Shown: positions 42,173-51,153 of the stretch, piece after piece
How positions within the stretch are numbered: the first letter of the stretch is position 1
How the letters are laid out: each line of letters opens with the position of its first letter
NCBI RefSeq assembly: GCF_020667845.1
Contig: NZ_JAFMPQ010000039.1
Coordinates: 1-51,273 of the forward strand
Source: Cognatishimia sp. F0-27
GTDB lineage: Bacteria > Pseudomonadota > Alphaproteobacteria > Rhodobacterales > Rhodobacteraceae
Direction of reading: 5' to 3'
Length of the DNA stretch: 51,273 bases
Position numbers and translations under genes: made by a program
Notes under the pieces: generated by a model
The model's input: the letters and a program-made list of their open reading frames with translations, nothing else
Told to the model about the DNA's origin: nothing
Database searches by the model: none

Positions 42173-42574
42173 CTATTGCTGGATCGACTCAAGGTAATAG
42201 GCGATGGAAAGCACCTTGCCGCGGCTGTAAAGCACATCGCCGTAGGGAGAGTCCCCACCGCCCTCCGCCTTGAACAAGGCACCATAGACCGGCATCGGAC
42301 CCCCATGCGCGCGCAATCCCGTCCGTCCGTCGATGACGTGGATCACCTCCAACATGGGAAATTTGCCGTCATTGCCTTGCGACAGGACGGTCAGGTCAGG
42401 GACGGTCGCCGTCATCATCGCCGTCAGCGGGCCGTCGCCCATCCCATCCATGCCGTGGCAGGTCGCGCAATATTGCGCATAGTATTCCGTGCCGTGTTCG
42501 GCATCCTGCGCAAAGGCGGTGCCTCCCAACACCATTGCGCCGACAAGGGCGAGTCCTTTGGTAAGCGTTTTCAT
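42173..42574 (-). CDS. Periplasmic c-type cytochrome
   Basis: Monohaem cytochrome c of 133 residues. Seen: a signal peptide ending GGTAFAQD, the haem-binding CATCH motif (about 36), and MPVYGALF as the likely Met axial-ligand region (about 100). Small cytochromes of this kind carry electrons to oxidases or from dehydrogenases. The ATG at 42574 follows GAGGAGGGGAAG; the upstream in-frame start at 42604 is less likely. A near-consensus FNR box lies about 100 bp upstream, so expression probably rises when oxygen falls. It is convergent with the tandem array. Confidence 0.92.
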   Translation of the reverse strand: MKTLTKGLALVGAMVLGGTAFAQDAEHGTEYYAQYCATCHGMDGMGDGPLTAMMTATVPDLTVLSQGNDGKFPMLEVIHVIDGRTGLRAHGGPMPVYGALFKAEGGGDSPYGDVLYSRGKVLSIAYYLESIQQ

Positions 42575-42675
42575 CTTCCCCTCCTCAAAAAAGTGAAACC
42601 ACAAGTCCGTGGACCGGACGACCAGAGTTGCGGGTCCGGCGGGGATAGATCTTACATTCGGAATATTTAATATCT

Positions 42676-42689
42676 TTGATTCAGGTCAA
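42676..42689. promoter_or_regulatory. FNR/FnrL-type box upstream of cytochrome c
   Basis: TTGATTCAGGTCAA matches the TTGAT-N4-ATCAA consensus with one mismatch. It is 102 bp upstream of the cytochrome c start. Confidence 0.65.
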
Positions 42690-42720
42690 ATCCCCCCCGA
42701 GCGGGAAAGACCCGGATCGC

Positions 42721-43515
42721 TCAACCGGGGACCGCTTCTGTTTCTCCCGGATAAGCCAACATGTCATAGAGATGCCACGTGGCGTGCCCAAGCAAAGGCA
42801 ACACGACAATCAACCCGACAAAGGCCGGGATCATCGCAACAAAGGTGATCACGGCAATAAACGCTCCCCAGCCGAGCATCGTCACCGGATGGGCCAGAAC
42901 ATATTGAAACGACGTGATCATGGCCGTGACGAAGTCGATCTCCCGGTCCAGCAGCAGCGGCAATGCCAGCACCGTGATCGAATACAGCAAGGCTGCGAAG
43001 GCCGCGCCCACAAGCGTGCCGACCGCCAACATGCTCAGGCCGTTCGACGTGAGGTAGATGTCATATCCCGAAGAGACATTTGTCATGGTCGACAGGCCAA
43101 GAAACAGCGCAAAGATCATATGTGCGAGGAAGAACCAGAACAGGAACACGACGATTATGATTGCGCTGATCGACGGCAATTGCCGTTTGGACTGACGCAG
43201 GATCACGCCAAAGATCTGGTCCGGCACCAGCGGCCTGCCCTGCGTGATCCGGCGTGAGATGTCATAGAATCCGACAGCCGCGAAGGGCCCGATAAGCGGG
43301 AAGCCGATTGCCGCAAAGACAAGCCAGTAGGTCTGGCCGGTCGCCTGTGTGATCCAGAGCATGGCCCAACCGCCCAAAACGTAGAAGCCCGCAAAGACCA
43401 CGGCATAGCCCGGCGCCCGGCACAGGTCGCGCCACCCGCGCTGCAACGCGGTGCGCAGGATATCCGGGCTTACATCTGAAAGATCCGGCAATCCCGGCTT
43501 TGGCGTGTCTGGCAT
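42721..43515 (-). CDS. DUF2189 membrane protein
   Basis: Integral membrane protein of 264 residues with about six hydrophobic helices. Seen: an N-terminal hydrophilic stretch with LRTALQRGWRDLCRAPGYAV, then GFPLIGPFAAVGFYDISRR, then paired helices, ending with GHATWHLYDMLAYPG. The pattern matches DUF2189, a family without a known function. GGGGAGGACAGAGTC precedes the ATG at 43515. It lies 126 bp downstream of prfB on the same strand. Confidence 0.88.
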   Translation of the reverse strand: MPDTPKPGLPDLSDVSPDILRTALQRGWRDLCRAPGYAVVFAGFYVLGGWAMLWITQATGQTYWLVFAAIGFPLIGPFAAVGFYDISRRITQGRPLVPDQIFGVILRQSKRQLPSISAIIIVVFLFWFFLAHMIFALFLGLSTMTNVSSGYDIYLTSNGLSMLAVGTLVGAAFAALLYSITVLALPLLLDREIDFVTAMITSFQYVLAHPVTMLGWGAFIAVITFVAMIPAFVGLIVVLPLLGHATWHLYDMLAYPGETEAVPG

Positions 43516-43641
43516 GACTCTGTCCTCCCCGCTCCAGTAAAGCCGAGAGCGCAGGCTCTGACAATGATGCACCGGAGCGAAACGCCTGCCCCGGCGCAGC
43601 CGTTACTTGCTAGAAGCGCGCATCGGGTGCGCTTGCGTGCG

Positions 43642-44769
43642 TCAGTCCTCGCTTTGCGCGTCGGCGCGGCTCTTCCCGGACACCTTGAGGGCCAGCGTCG
43701 CGGCCATGAACTGATCGAGATCGCCGTCAAGCACGCCCTGACTGTCGGAGGTTTCCACGCCCGTGCGCAGGTCCTTCACCATCTGGTAGGGCTGAAGCAC
43801 GTAGGACCGGATCTGGTTGCCCCACCCTGCATCGCCCTTGGCTTCGTGCGCGGCGTTGATTGCTTCGTTCCGGCGATCCAGCTCCATCTGATAGAGCCGC
43901 GATTTCAGGGCCTTCATGGCGATATCGCGGTTCTGGTGCTGCGATTTTTCCGATGATGTCACCACGATCCCTGTCGGAATATGGGTGATCCGCACCGCCG
44001 AATCGGTGGTGTTGACGTGCTGTCCGCCCGCGCCGGAGGAGCGATAGGTGTCGATGCGGATATCGGCCGGGTTCACGTCGATTTCGATGTTGTCGTCCAC
44101 CACCGGATACACCCAGACCGAGCTGAACGAGGTGTGCCGCCGGGCCGCACTGTCATAGGGCGAGATACGCACGAGCCGGTGCACGCCGGATTCCGATTTC
44201 AGCCAGCCATAGGCATTATGTCCGGAGATCTTGTAGGCTGCGGATTTGATGCCCGCCTCTTCGCCCGCGGTCTCCGATTGCAGTTCCACGTCATAGCCAT
44301 GCGCCTCGGCCCACCGCACATACATGCGCGCCAGCATCGACGCCCAGTCACAGCTTTCCGTGCCGCCCGCGCCGGAGTTGATCTCGAGGAAGGTATCGTT
44401 GCTGTCGGCCTCGCCATCGAGCAGGGCCTCAAGCTCCTTCTTGGCGGCTTTCTCCGCCAGCGCACGCAGGGCGGCTTCGGCTTCGGCGATGATTTCTTGG
44501 TCGTCCTCCATCTCGCCCATCTCGATCAGTTCCACCTGATCGGAGACCTCTTGCTTGATGGAGCTGTAGGTTTCCATGGCGTCGATCAGAAGCTGCCTGT
44601 CGCGCATGAGCGTCTGGGCGGCTTCGGGATTGTCCCAGAGGGTCGGATCCTCGACCCGCGCGTTGAACTCTTCAAGCCGGTGCTGCGCGGTTTCCCAATC
44701 CAGACGCTGAGCCAGAAGCTCCAGCGATTTGGTGATCTTTTCGACATTATTCTGAGCTTCTGCGCGCAC
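43642..44769 (-). CDS. prfB: Peptide chain release factor 2
   Basis: RF2 recognises UGA and UAA. The protein has 375 residues. Seen: the N-terminal helical domain ([17 protein letters not shown]), the catalytic GGQ in [16 protein letters not shown], and [16 protein letters not shown] at the stop-codon recognition loop, where E. coli RF2 has SPF; here it is SPY, a conservative change. The start is a GTG at 44769 with AGAGGAC upstream. The reading frame is continuous with no internal UGA, so the programmed frameshift of E. coli prfB is absent. The gene is downstream of mrcA, with an oppositely oriented kinase gene between. Confidence 0.96.
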   Translation of the reverse strand: MRAEAQNNVEKITKSLELLAQRLDWETAQHRLEEFNARVEDPTLWDNPEAAQTLMRDRQLLIDAMETYSSIKQEVSDQVELIEMGEMEDDQEIIAEAEAALRALAEKAAKKELEALLDGEADSNDTFLEINSGAGGTESCDWASMLARMYVRWAEAHGYDVELQSETAGEEAGIKSAAYKISGHNAYGWLKSESGVHRLVRISPYDSAARRHTSFSSVWVYPVVDDNIEIDVNPADIRIDTYRSSGAGGQHVNTTDSAVRITHIPTGIVVTSSEKSQHQNRDIAMKALKSRLYQMELDRRNEAINAAHEAKGDAGWGNQIRSYVLQPYQMVKDLRTGVETSDSQGVLDGDLDQFMAATLALKVSGKSRADAQSED

Positions 44770-44844
44770 GACCCATAGTCCTCTTGCTCTTCGGCCCTGC
44801 GTGATACCAAGGGGCGCGCGGGCGGGCAAGACAAGGAGCACAGT

Positions 44845-45705
44845 TTGACCCAAAGCGAAACGGAATTGGTCCGACAGGAAGTCGGGCGCTTCGGGCTTGG
44901 CGCGCCACGCCCGCTGACCGCGACCACCGCGGCGCTGTTGTTTCATGCAAGAACACGGACCGGCAGCCCCTGTGTTCTCAAGGTTTACCGGCGTGGTCAT
45001 CCCGGCAATGAGCGCAGCGGCATCGCCCTCATGCGCGCCTGGGGTCGTGCGGGTGCGCCTTGCGTGCCGATCCTCGCCCAAAGCGAGGCAGCCATCGTGA
45101 TGGCGGCCTTGCCCGGCCCGTCTCTGGAGACCCGGTATCGTATGGGCGACGGTGATGCCGCCTTGCAGGCGCTGGCAGAGCTCGCAAACGCGCTGCACGC
45201 GACGCTGCCAAACCCGGCGGTGCCGCTGGTGCCCGTGTCGGAGTGGTGCGCACCCCTGCGCTCCCTGCGCTGCGACGTCGCCTGTTCCGAACGATTGCGC
45301 GCAGCGATGCGGCAAAGCGCGGAGATGCTCGCGGACTTGCTGGACAGCACCGATCAGCAGAGGGCCCTGCACGGAGATCTGCATCCTGGCAATGTCATGG
45401 GGACACCTCCCTGCGCGATCGACGCCAAGGGGCTTTGGGGGGATCCCGCGTTTGAGCTTGCCAACGCCATGCGCCATCCGAAATCGGATGGCGCGGCACT
45501 GTGCTATCCGGGGCGCATCGACGCGCGGTTGACGCTGTTCGCCCGGGTCACCGGCCGGTCACGGGCGCGGATCGCAGCATGGAGCGCCATGAAGGCCGCC
45601 CTCTCCATTGCCTGGCGCAGCGGCGAGACGCTGGTGGCAGATCCTGACGAGGATCTGCTCTGTGCGCTTCTGGATGCGGCGGCGCGCGATCCGCTCCGGA
45701 GTTAA
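44845..45705 (+). CDS. Aminoglycoside phosphotransferase-like kinase
   Basis: Protein of 286 residues in the APH fold, nearest to streptomycin 6-kinase/hydroxyurea phosphotransferase-type sequences. Seen: an ATP-site Lys in [10 protein letters not shown], catalytic [13 protein letters not shown] (about 173), and metal-binding [19 protein letters not shown] (about 191). The start is TTG at 44845 after AGGAG with 7-nt spacing. Resistance is not implied; many APH-like kinases are metabolic. It is on the strand opposite to mrcA and prfB and separates these two genes, which are usually neighbours in alphaproteobacteria, so it may be a later insertion. Confidence 0.85.
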   Translation: MTQSETELVRQEVGRFGLGAPRPLTATTAALLFHARTRTGSPCVLKVYRRGHPGNERSGIALMRAWGRAGAPCVPILAQSEAAIVMAALPGPSLETRYRMGDGDAALQALAELANALHATLPNPAVPLVPVSEWCAPLRSLRCDVACSERLRAAMRQSAEMLADLLDSTDQQRALHGDLHPGNVMGTPPCAIDAKGLWGDPAFELANAMRHPKSDGAALCYPGRIDARLTLFARVTGRSRARIAAWSAMKAALSIAWRSGETLVADPDEDLLCALLDAAARDPLRS

Positions 45706-45724
45706 GCTGTCCGGGCGCTTGCCC

Positions 45725-48259
45725 TCAGTAGAGACCACCCGACGACAAGGTGCCAAAGCCGGCTTTCGGACCAACGACCGCCTTGCGTCCGGTGGAGGTG
45801 GTGACCTCGCGCGCGGTGCCGGCCCCCTCGCCCGGACGGATCAGGTCAAAGGACCCGGAGACGGCGAACCCACCATCGAACTGGATACCGAACACCGGCT
45901 CCTCGAACTCGCGGAAACACTCGCTGACGACATTGGGCCCCGAGGCGCTGTCCGACAGCCGCGCACCGGAAAAGCGGTCGATCTTGATGAACTGGCATTC
46001 GGCGGGGGCGCGGAACGCGCTGCCACCGTATTTCGCCACGGCCTTCTGCATAAACCGGTTGAAGACCGGACCACACATCCCGCCGCCGGACGCGCCGCGA
46101 CCAAGGGGGCGCGGTGTGTCATAGCCAATGTAGCATCCCGCCACGATGTTGGAGGTGAAGCCGACAAACCAGACATCCTTGGCATCGTTGGTGGTGCCGG
46201 TCTTGCCAGCGGTGGGCACCGGCAGGTTGACCGTCTTGCGGGCGGTGCCACGCTCGACCACCCCTTCCATCATCGAGGTCAGCTGATAGGCGGTCACCGC
46301 GTTCATGACCCGTTCACGCTCGTTGACGATGCGCGGGCTCTGGCCCGGAGGAAGATTGGGATCGTCGCAATTCACACAGACCCGCTTGTTGCCGGGCGCC
46401 GCGTCATGGCTGTAGATCGTGTTTCCGTAGCGGTCCTGCACCCGGTCCACCAAGGTCGGCTGCACCCGCTCGCCGCCATTGGCAAACATCGCATAGGCCG
46501 CAACCATGTCGTGCAGCGTGGTCTCGTCCGCGCCAAGGGCGTTGGCCAGCACGCGCCCCATATTGTCATACACGCCGAACTTTTCCGCATAGGAGGCAAC
46601 CGTGTCCATGCCGACCTCCTGTGCGAGGCGGATGGTCATCAGGTTCCGGGACTGTTCGATCCCGGTGCGCAACGGCGTTGGCCCGTAGAACTTGTTCGAC
46701 GCGTTCTTGGGGCGCCACACGCCCTGTGGCGTGTTGATCTCGATCGGAGCGTCCACCACGATCGTCGCGGGGGTGTAGCCGCTGTCGAGCGCGGCGGCAA
46801 AGACAAACGGCTTGAAGCTCGACCCCGGCTGGCGCAGCGCCTGTGTCGCGCGGTTGAACACCGAATGCTGATAGGAGAACCCGCCCTGCATCGCGATCAC
46901 GCGGCCGGTATTGACATCCATCGCCATGAACCCGCCCTGCACGCCCGGCACCTGACGCAGGGTCCAGCGGACGAATTGCCCGCCCTCCGTGCGCTCGCGC
47001 ACATGGATGACATCGCCGGGATCAAAATTGTCGAAGAGGTTGCCGGAGAACCAGCTCGTGTCGGAGCGCGGCAGCGTCATTCCACGAGGATCGTCGAGCG
47101 GGATGTCTTCGATGCCGAGGACCAGTTCCTGATCGCGGACCTCGCGCACCACGGCCACGTGCCACTTGCTGTCGAGGTCGATGTCGCGCGCCACACGCAC
47201 CTCTGCGAGGGCTTCGCGCCACGCGCTTTCGTCGGACAACAGCGCGGGGTCGATGGATTTGCCCGTGCCGCGCCAACGACCCAAGCCCCGGTCGTATTGC
47301 TCCAGCGCGCGCCGCAGCGAGATGGCGGCCTCCACCTGCATGTCCGGGTCAATCGTTGCACGCACGGAATAGCCACCGGCAAAGAATTGTTCCTCCCCGA
47401 AATTGCGGCTCAACTGGCGTCTGATCTCGTCGGTAAAATAGTCCCGCGGGGGCAAGGATTGTTGATAGGGTTCGAAATCACCGTTTTGCACAGAGCGGAT
47501 AGGCTGGGCCACTTCGAACTCATAGGTGGCGCGGTCGAGATAGCCGTTTTCATACATTTCCTCGAGCACGAAGTCGCGCCGCGCAAGAAGCCGATCATGA
47601 TTGCGCACCGGGTGGTAATTCGACGGCGCCTTGGGCATGGAGGCGAGCATCGCGGCCTCGTGCGGCGCAAGCTGCGTCAGGCTCTTGTTGAAATAGACCT
47701 GCGCGGCGGCGGTCACGCCATAGGCGTTCTGGCCGAGAAAGATCTCGTTGAGATAGAGTTCGAGAATATCTTCCTTCGTCAGCGCGCCCTCGACGCGGTT
47801 GGCAAGGATGATCTCCTTGATCTTGCGCTCTGCCTGCCGGTCGCCGGACAGCAGGAAGTTCTTCATCACCTGCTGGGTGATGGTCGATGCGCCGCGCACG
47901 TCACGCCCCCGGCTCTGGACCGCCTGCACCGCAGCCGCCGCGATCCCGCGCAGATCATAGCCGTCATGCTGGTAGAAGTTCTTGTCCTCGGCGGAAATGA
48001 ACGCCTGCTTCACCAGATCGGGAATCTCATCCGCCGGGGTAAAAAGCCGCCGCTCCTGCGCAAATTCGTCGATCACGCGGCCCTCGTTGGAGTAGATCCG
48101 GCTGATCGTGGGCGGCGTGTATTGCGCCAGGCTTTCATGGCTCGGCAGGTCGCGGCCATACATCCAGAACACCGCGCCAATGGTCAGCGCGATCATCATC
48201 GCGCCCATGGTCACGACGCTGAAGATGGCTCCGAAGAAAGAAAAGATGAAACGAGTCAC
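45725..48259 (-). CDS. mrcA: Penicillin-binding protein 1A
   Basis: Bifunctional class A PBP of 844 residues that polymerises and crosslinks peptidoglycan. Seen: an N-terminal membrane anchor (about 5-30); a glycosyltransferase 51 domain with AFISAEDKNFYQHDGYD, GASTITQQVMKNFLL and LELYLNEIFLGQNAYG; an OB-like insertion (about 320-420); and a transpeptidase domain with SxxK in GSSFKPF (about 480), SRN (about 530) and KTGTTND (about 681). The C-terminal tail beyond the domain is Gly/Ser-rich. The 844-residue length is typical for this lineage. It is followed by prfB after the interposed kinase gene. Confidence 0.96.
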   Translation of the reverse strand: MTRFIFSFFGAIFSVVTMGAMMIALTIGAVFWMYGRDLPSHESLAQYTPPTISRIYSNEGRVIDEFAQERRLFTPADEIPDLVKQAFISAEDKNFYQHDGYDLRGIAAAAVQAVQSRGRDVRGASTITQQVMKNFLLSGDRQAERKIKEIILANRVEGALTKEDILELYLNEIFLGQNAYGVTAAAQVYFNKSLTQLAPHEAAMLASMPKAPSNYHPVRNHDRLLARRDFVLEEMYENGYLDRATYEFEVAQPIRSVQNGDFEPYQQSLPPRDYFTDEIRRQLSRNFGEEQFFAGGYSVRATIDPDMQVEAAISLRRALEQYDRGLGRWRGTGKSIDPALLSDESAWREALAEVRVARDIDLDSKWHVAVVREVRDQELVLGIEDIPLDDPRGMTLPRSDTSWFSGNLFDNFDPGDVIHVRERTEGGQFVRWTLRQVPGVQGGFMAMDVNTGRVIAMQGGFSYQHSVFNRATQALRQPGSSFKPFVFAAALDSGYTPATIVVDAPIEINTPQGVWRPKNASNKFYGPTPLRTGIEQSRNLMTIRLAQEVGMDTVASYAEKFGVYDNMGRVLANALGADETTLHDMVAAYAMFANGGERVQPTLVDRVQDRYGNTIYSHDAAPGNKRVCVNCDDPNLPPGQSPRIVNERERVMNAVTAYQLTSMMEGVVERGTARKTVNLPVPTAGKTGTTNDAKDVWFVGFTSNIVAGCYIGYDTPRPLGRGASGGGMCGPVFNRFMQKAVAKYGGSAFRAPAECQFIKIDRFSGARLSDSASGPNVVSECFREFEEPVFGIQFDGGFAVSGSFDLIRPGEGAGTAREVTTSTGRKAVVGPKAGFGTLSSGGLY

Positions 48260-48372
48260 GATTTGCCCCTGCTAGCGCTGTCGTTTCAATATACGCTTTG
48301 TTGGCCGGGTTCAAAACACAACCGCGCGGGTTTTTGCTTGTGCCGCAATGTCACGGGGGGACGCGCGGCCAT

Positions 48373-48392
48373 GCGCAACGCGCGCGTTGCGC
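48373..48392. promoter_or_regulatory. 20-bp perfect palindrome between mrcA and the HerA-like gene
   Basis: GCGCAACGCG is followed at once by its reverse complement CGCGTTGCGC, making a 20-bp palindrome at 48373-48392. It lies 114 bp upstream of mrcA and 65 bp past the stop of the HerA-like gene. It could be an operator of mrcA or a transcript-end hairpin; no T run is seen. Confidence 0.45.
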
Positions 48393-48456
48393 AGGCGCAA
48401 TCGTGGCGGCCCGGCATCAGGCGGCGCCGTTGCCGCGCGGTATCTGTCGAACGGGG

Positions 48457-49998
48457 TCAGCGTCCCTTGAACAACCCGCCCAGAATGCCCCGCACGATGC
48501 GCCGTCCGGTGGTGCCCTTGAGCTCCTTCATGACCACTTCGCGCATGGCGTCCCCGAAGCTTTCCGTCTCCCGGACGCGGCGCGAACTGGAGCGCCCCAC
48601 CCGCGAGCCGGAATAGCGGCGGGCGGCCTTGTATTCGCGCATCGCGGCGTCGGCCTCATCCTCCCGCGCTTCGGCCTCGGCGGCCGCCCGCGCGGCGGCG
48701 TCGGCACGCGCCTTGAGCATCTCGGCGGCCGAATGGCGATCCAGCCGGGTGTCGTATTTGCCCGCAAGATCCGACGCTGCAAGAATCGCCTTGCGTTCGG
48801 ACGGCGTGATCGGTCCGAGCTGCGACGCGGGCGGGCGGATCAGGGTCCGCTCGGCGATGCCCGGCACGCCTTTTCTCTCCAGCAAGGAGGTCACCGCCTC
48901 CCCGACGCCCACCTCGCGGATTGCCGTTTCGATGTCGAAACGGGGATTCTCGCGGTAGGTCTGCGCCGCCAGCCGCAGCGCCTTGCGGTCGCGCGCCGTA
49001 AAGGCGCGCAACGCGTGCTGCACCCGGTTGCCAAGCTGGGCAAGGATGTCCTCGGGCACGTCATCGGGGTTCTGGGTGATGAAGTAGACGCCGACCCCCT
49101 TCGAGCGGATCAGCCGCGCCACCTGCTCGACCTTGTCCACAAGAGCCTTGGGCGCGTCATCAAAGAGCAGATGGGCCTCGTCGAAGAAGAAGACGAGGCG
49201 GGGCTTGTCCGGATCGCCCACTTCGGGAAGTTCCTCGAACAGCTCGGACAGCAACCAGAGCAGGAATGTCGCGTAGAGACGCGGGCTTTGCATCAACTGG
49301 TCGGCGGCGAGGATATTGACCTGACCGCGCCCATCCGCCCCGACCCGCATCAGATCCGACAGAGCCAAGGCCGGCTCGCCAAAGAGCCTCGCACCTCCCT
49401 GGTTCTCGATGACCAGCAAACGGCGCTGGATCGCTCCGATCGAGGCGGTGGAGATATTGCCGTAGCGCAACGACAGGTCCGCGCGGTTCTCGCCCAGCCA
49501 GATCAGCATCGCGCGCAGATCATCGAGGTCGAGCAGCGGCATCGCCTCTTCGTCCGCAATCCGGAAGGCGATGTTGAGAATGCCTTCCTGAGCCTCGCTG
49601 AGTTCCAGCAGCCGCGCCAGAAGCAGCGGCCCCATATCCGCGACCGTGGTGCGCACCGGATGTCCCTGCGCGCCGAAGAGATCCCAGAACGTCACCGGGA
49701 ACGCCGCGTAGCGATACCAGTCAAAGCCGATTGTTGCCGCGCGCTCCATGAACGGGGCATGCAGCTTGTGGGATTCGGTCCCGGCCTTGGCCAGCCCGGC
49801 CAGATCGCTTTTCACGTCCGAGAGGAACACCGGCACGCCTTGCGCCGAGAAGCCTTCGGCCAGGATCTGCAGCGTGACGGTCTTGCCGGTGCCCGTTGCC
49901 CCGGCGATCAACCCGTGCCGGTTGGCATATGCCAGATCAAGCCATTGCTGCTCGGCATGATCAACGCCGCCGCCACCCACGAAGATTCGGTTTTGCAT
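48457..49998 (-). CDS. HerA-like (DUF853) ATPase, YjgR type
   Basis: AAA+/FtsK-HerA-type ATPase of 513 residues. Seen: Walker [13 protein letters not shown] (about 34), [13 protein letters not shown], Walker [20 protein letters not shown] (about 267), [18 protein letters not shown] as the sensor region, and a C-terminal Ala/Arg/Glu-rich helix followed by a basic tail. This layout matches E. coli YjgR and DUF853 proteins. Some HerA-type ATPases act with a NurA nuclease, but no nuclease gene is adjacent and YjgR's role is unknown. GGGGGGCTTTTC precedes the ATG. Confidence 0.92.
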   Translation of the reverse strand: MQNRIFVGGGGVDHAEQQWLDLAYANRHGLIAGATGTGKTVTLQILAEGFSAQGVPVFLSDVKSDLAGLAKAGTESHKLHAPFMERAATIGFDWYRYAAFPVTFWDLFGAQGHPVRTTVADMGPLLLARLLELSEAQEGILNIAFRIADEEAMPLLDLDDLRAMLIWLGENRADLSLRYGNISTASIGAIQRRLLVIENQGGARLFGEPALALSDLMRVGADGRGQVNILAADQLMQSPRLYATFLLWLLSELFEELPEVGDPDKPRLVFFFDEAHLLFDDAPKALVDKVEQVARLIRSKGVGVYFITQNPDDVPEDILAQLGNRVQHALRAFTARDRKALRLAAQTYRENPRFDIETAIREVGVGEAVTSLLERKGVPGIAERTLIRPPASQLGPITPSERKAILAASDLAGKYDTRLDRHSAAEMLKARADAAARAAAEAEAREDEADAAMREYKAARRYSGSRVGRSSSRRVRETESFGDAMREVVMKELKGTTGRRIVRGILGGLFKGR

Positions 49999-50119
49999 GA
50001 AAAGCCCCCCAGCGAACGGCGTTCAACATACATTCTTAACCAATTGATGCCAGAGTATTTCCTGTTCGGGGCGCATGTCCTCTCCTGCCTCGAACGACTT
50101 CCTCCCTGTCAGACTGGCC

Positions 50120-50145
50120 GCGCCTTCGGGCGCGGCTTTTTTCTG
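50120..50145 (+). terminator. Strong intrinsic terminator, plus strand
   Basis: GCCGCGCC and GGCGCGGC form a perfect 8-bp stem with a TTCG tetraloop and six T residues. No annotated plus-strand gene ends nearby; the previous one stops at 45705. Confidence 0.85.
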
Positions 50146-50275
50146 GCTGCGCGGCGTGTCCGGCCGGCGCCTTGAGATCCTGACAAAGAAGTTTGGAAAA
50201 GGCTGTTGACCCGCGCCTACAACTTTCGTAGCGTCGCACCAATGACAAAGTCGGCCGGTCCGACAGGGAGTGAAA

Positions 50276-50398
50276 ATGAAGGGGGCCACGCGGCCCCTTT
50301 CGAATTTCCAAACGTCATTTCTACCTGTCTTCCATCGCATGAATGTGTTTGCAAACATCCGCAAGGGCAGGATTTTCGGCCCTGACACGGCTGCGTGA
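50276..50398 (+). CDS. Possible small ORF (40 residues) with a hairpin at its start
   Basis: ATG at 50276 follows CAGGGAGTGAAA, and TGA is at 50396-50398. The peptide starts MKGATRPLSNFQTSFLPVF; the family is not recognised. A GGGGCC/GGCCCC hairpin with TTT (50282-50300) lies right after the start codon and could be a terminator for a short RNA. It may be a leader frame for ialB, which starts 47 bp further on. Confidence 0.3.
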   Translation: MKGATRPLSNFQTSFLPVFHRMNVFANIRKGRIFGPDTAA

Positions 50399-50445
50399 CC
50401 GTGATACCTCCTCTGCGCAACGGAACTGGAATCCAGGGGAGTTAG

Positions 50446-51075
50446 ATGACCAAAGCATTCCACATTCTGACGTTGATTGCCGCTCTGGCCGGCACGTCGC
50501 TGGCCGCACAGGACGATACCACCGCAGACACAGAAGCAGAGGCCGAACAGGGCTCGGGTATTGGGGGTCCGCTTGACCTCGGCACGCCGGACGTGGCCGA
50601 GGCCGCACCGGGCGCAGGCTCGCAGACCTATATCAAGGAAACATTTGGCGATTGGGCCTTGCAGTGCCTGCGCGTGCCGGAAGGTCAGGGCGAGGACGTC
50701 TGCCAGATGTACCAGCTTCTGCGCGAACCCGGCGGGTCCAGCGTGGCGGAAGTGTCGATCTTCAAGCTGGCCAATGGCGGGCGCGCGGTCGCCGGTGGCA
50801 CATTTGTCGTGCCGCTCGAAACGCTTTTGACACAGAAGCTCAAGGTCAGCGTCGACGGAGGGCAAGCGCGCTCTTATGATTACTCCTTCTGTTCGGCCAC
50901 CGGGTGCTTTGCCCGCGTCGGCTTCACCGAAGAAGACATTGCACGCTTCCGGGCCGGTGCGGTGGCAAAGGTGACGCTCGTGCCGGCGCTGGCCCCAGAC
51001 CAGCAGGTCACGGTCGACATGTCCCTGACCGGCTTCACGGCCGCCTATGGTGAGGTCTCCTCCCTGAACCAGTGA
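50446..51075 (+). CDS. Invasion-associated locus B (IalB) family protein
   Basis: Secreted or periplasmic protein of 209 residues. Seen: a signal peptide (ILTLIAALAGTSLAAQ), a Glu/Gly-rich acidic linker, then the IalB domain with ETFGDWALQCLRVPEG, VCQMYQLLREP and FVVPLETLLTQKLKVSVDG, and two pairs of Cys residues likely to form disulfides. The name comes from Bartonella; in free-living alphaproteobacteria the family has no known invasion role. The ribosome binding site GGGGAG precedes the ATG. It is followed by a 9-bp hairpin. Confidence 0.92.
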   Translation: MTKAFHILTLIAALAGTSLAAQDDTTADTEAEAEQGSGIGGPLDLGTPDVAEAAPGAGSQTYIKETFGDWALQCLRVPEGQGEDVCQMYQLLREPGGSSVAEVSIFKLANGGRAVAGGTFVVPLETLLTQKLKVSVDGGQARSYDYSFCSATGCFARVGFTEEDIARFRAGAVAKVTLVPALAPDQQVTVDMSLTGFTAAYGEVSSLNQ

Positions 51076-51094
51076 GGCCACTGCTCCAGAAAGA

Positions 51095-51118
51095 CCGCGG
51101 GACGGGTAAGTCCCGCGG
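51095..51118 (+). terminator. Hairpin after ialB
   Basis: CCGCGGGAC and GTCCCGCGG form a perfect 9-bp stem with a 6-nt loop, 19 bp after the ialB stop. There is no T run, so it may act as a 3' end stabiliser or a weak or bidirectional terminator for the convergent gene. Confidence 0.5.
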
Positions 51119-51153
51119 CACCCAGCCGGTTCCCCGGCGGGCCGAAGGCCCCC

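Larger units (their letters stand above)
49999..50445. other. Divergent region between the HerA-like gene and ialB
   Basis: About 450 bp with a strong terminator (50120-50145), a possible promoter with -35 TTGACC at 50206 and weak -10 TAGCGT at 50229, a small open frame (50276-50398) with a hairpin inside, and the ialB leader. No larger gene is supported. Confidence 0.6.

Noticed and set aside
45608-48616. 1002-residue plus-strand frame opposite mrcA
   Set aside because: Despite its length it has no domain and lies wholly opposite PBP1A and its flanks.
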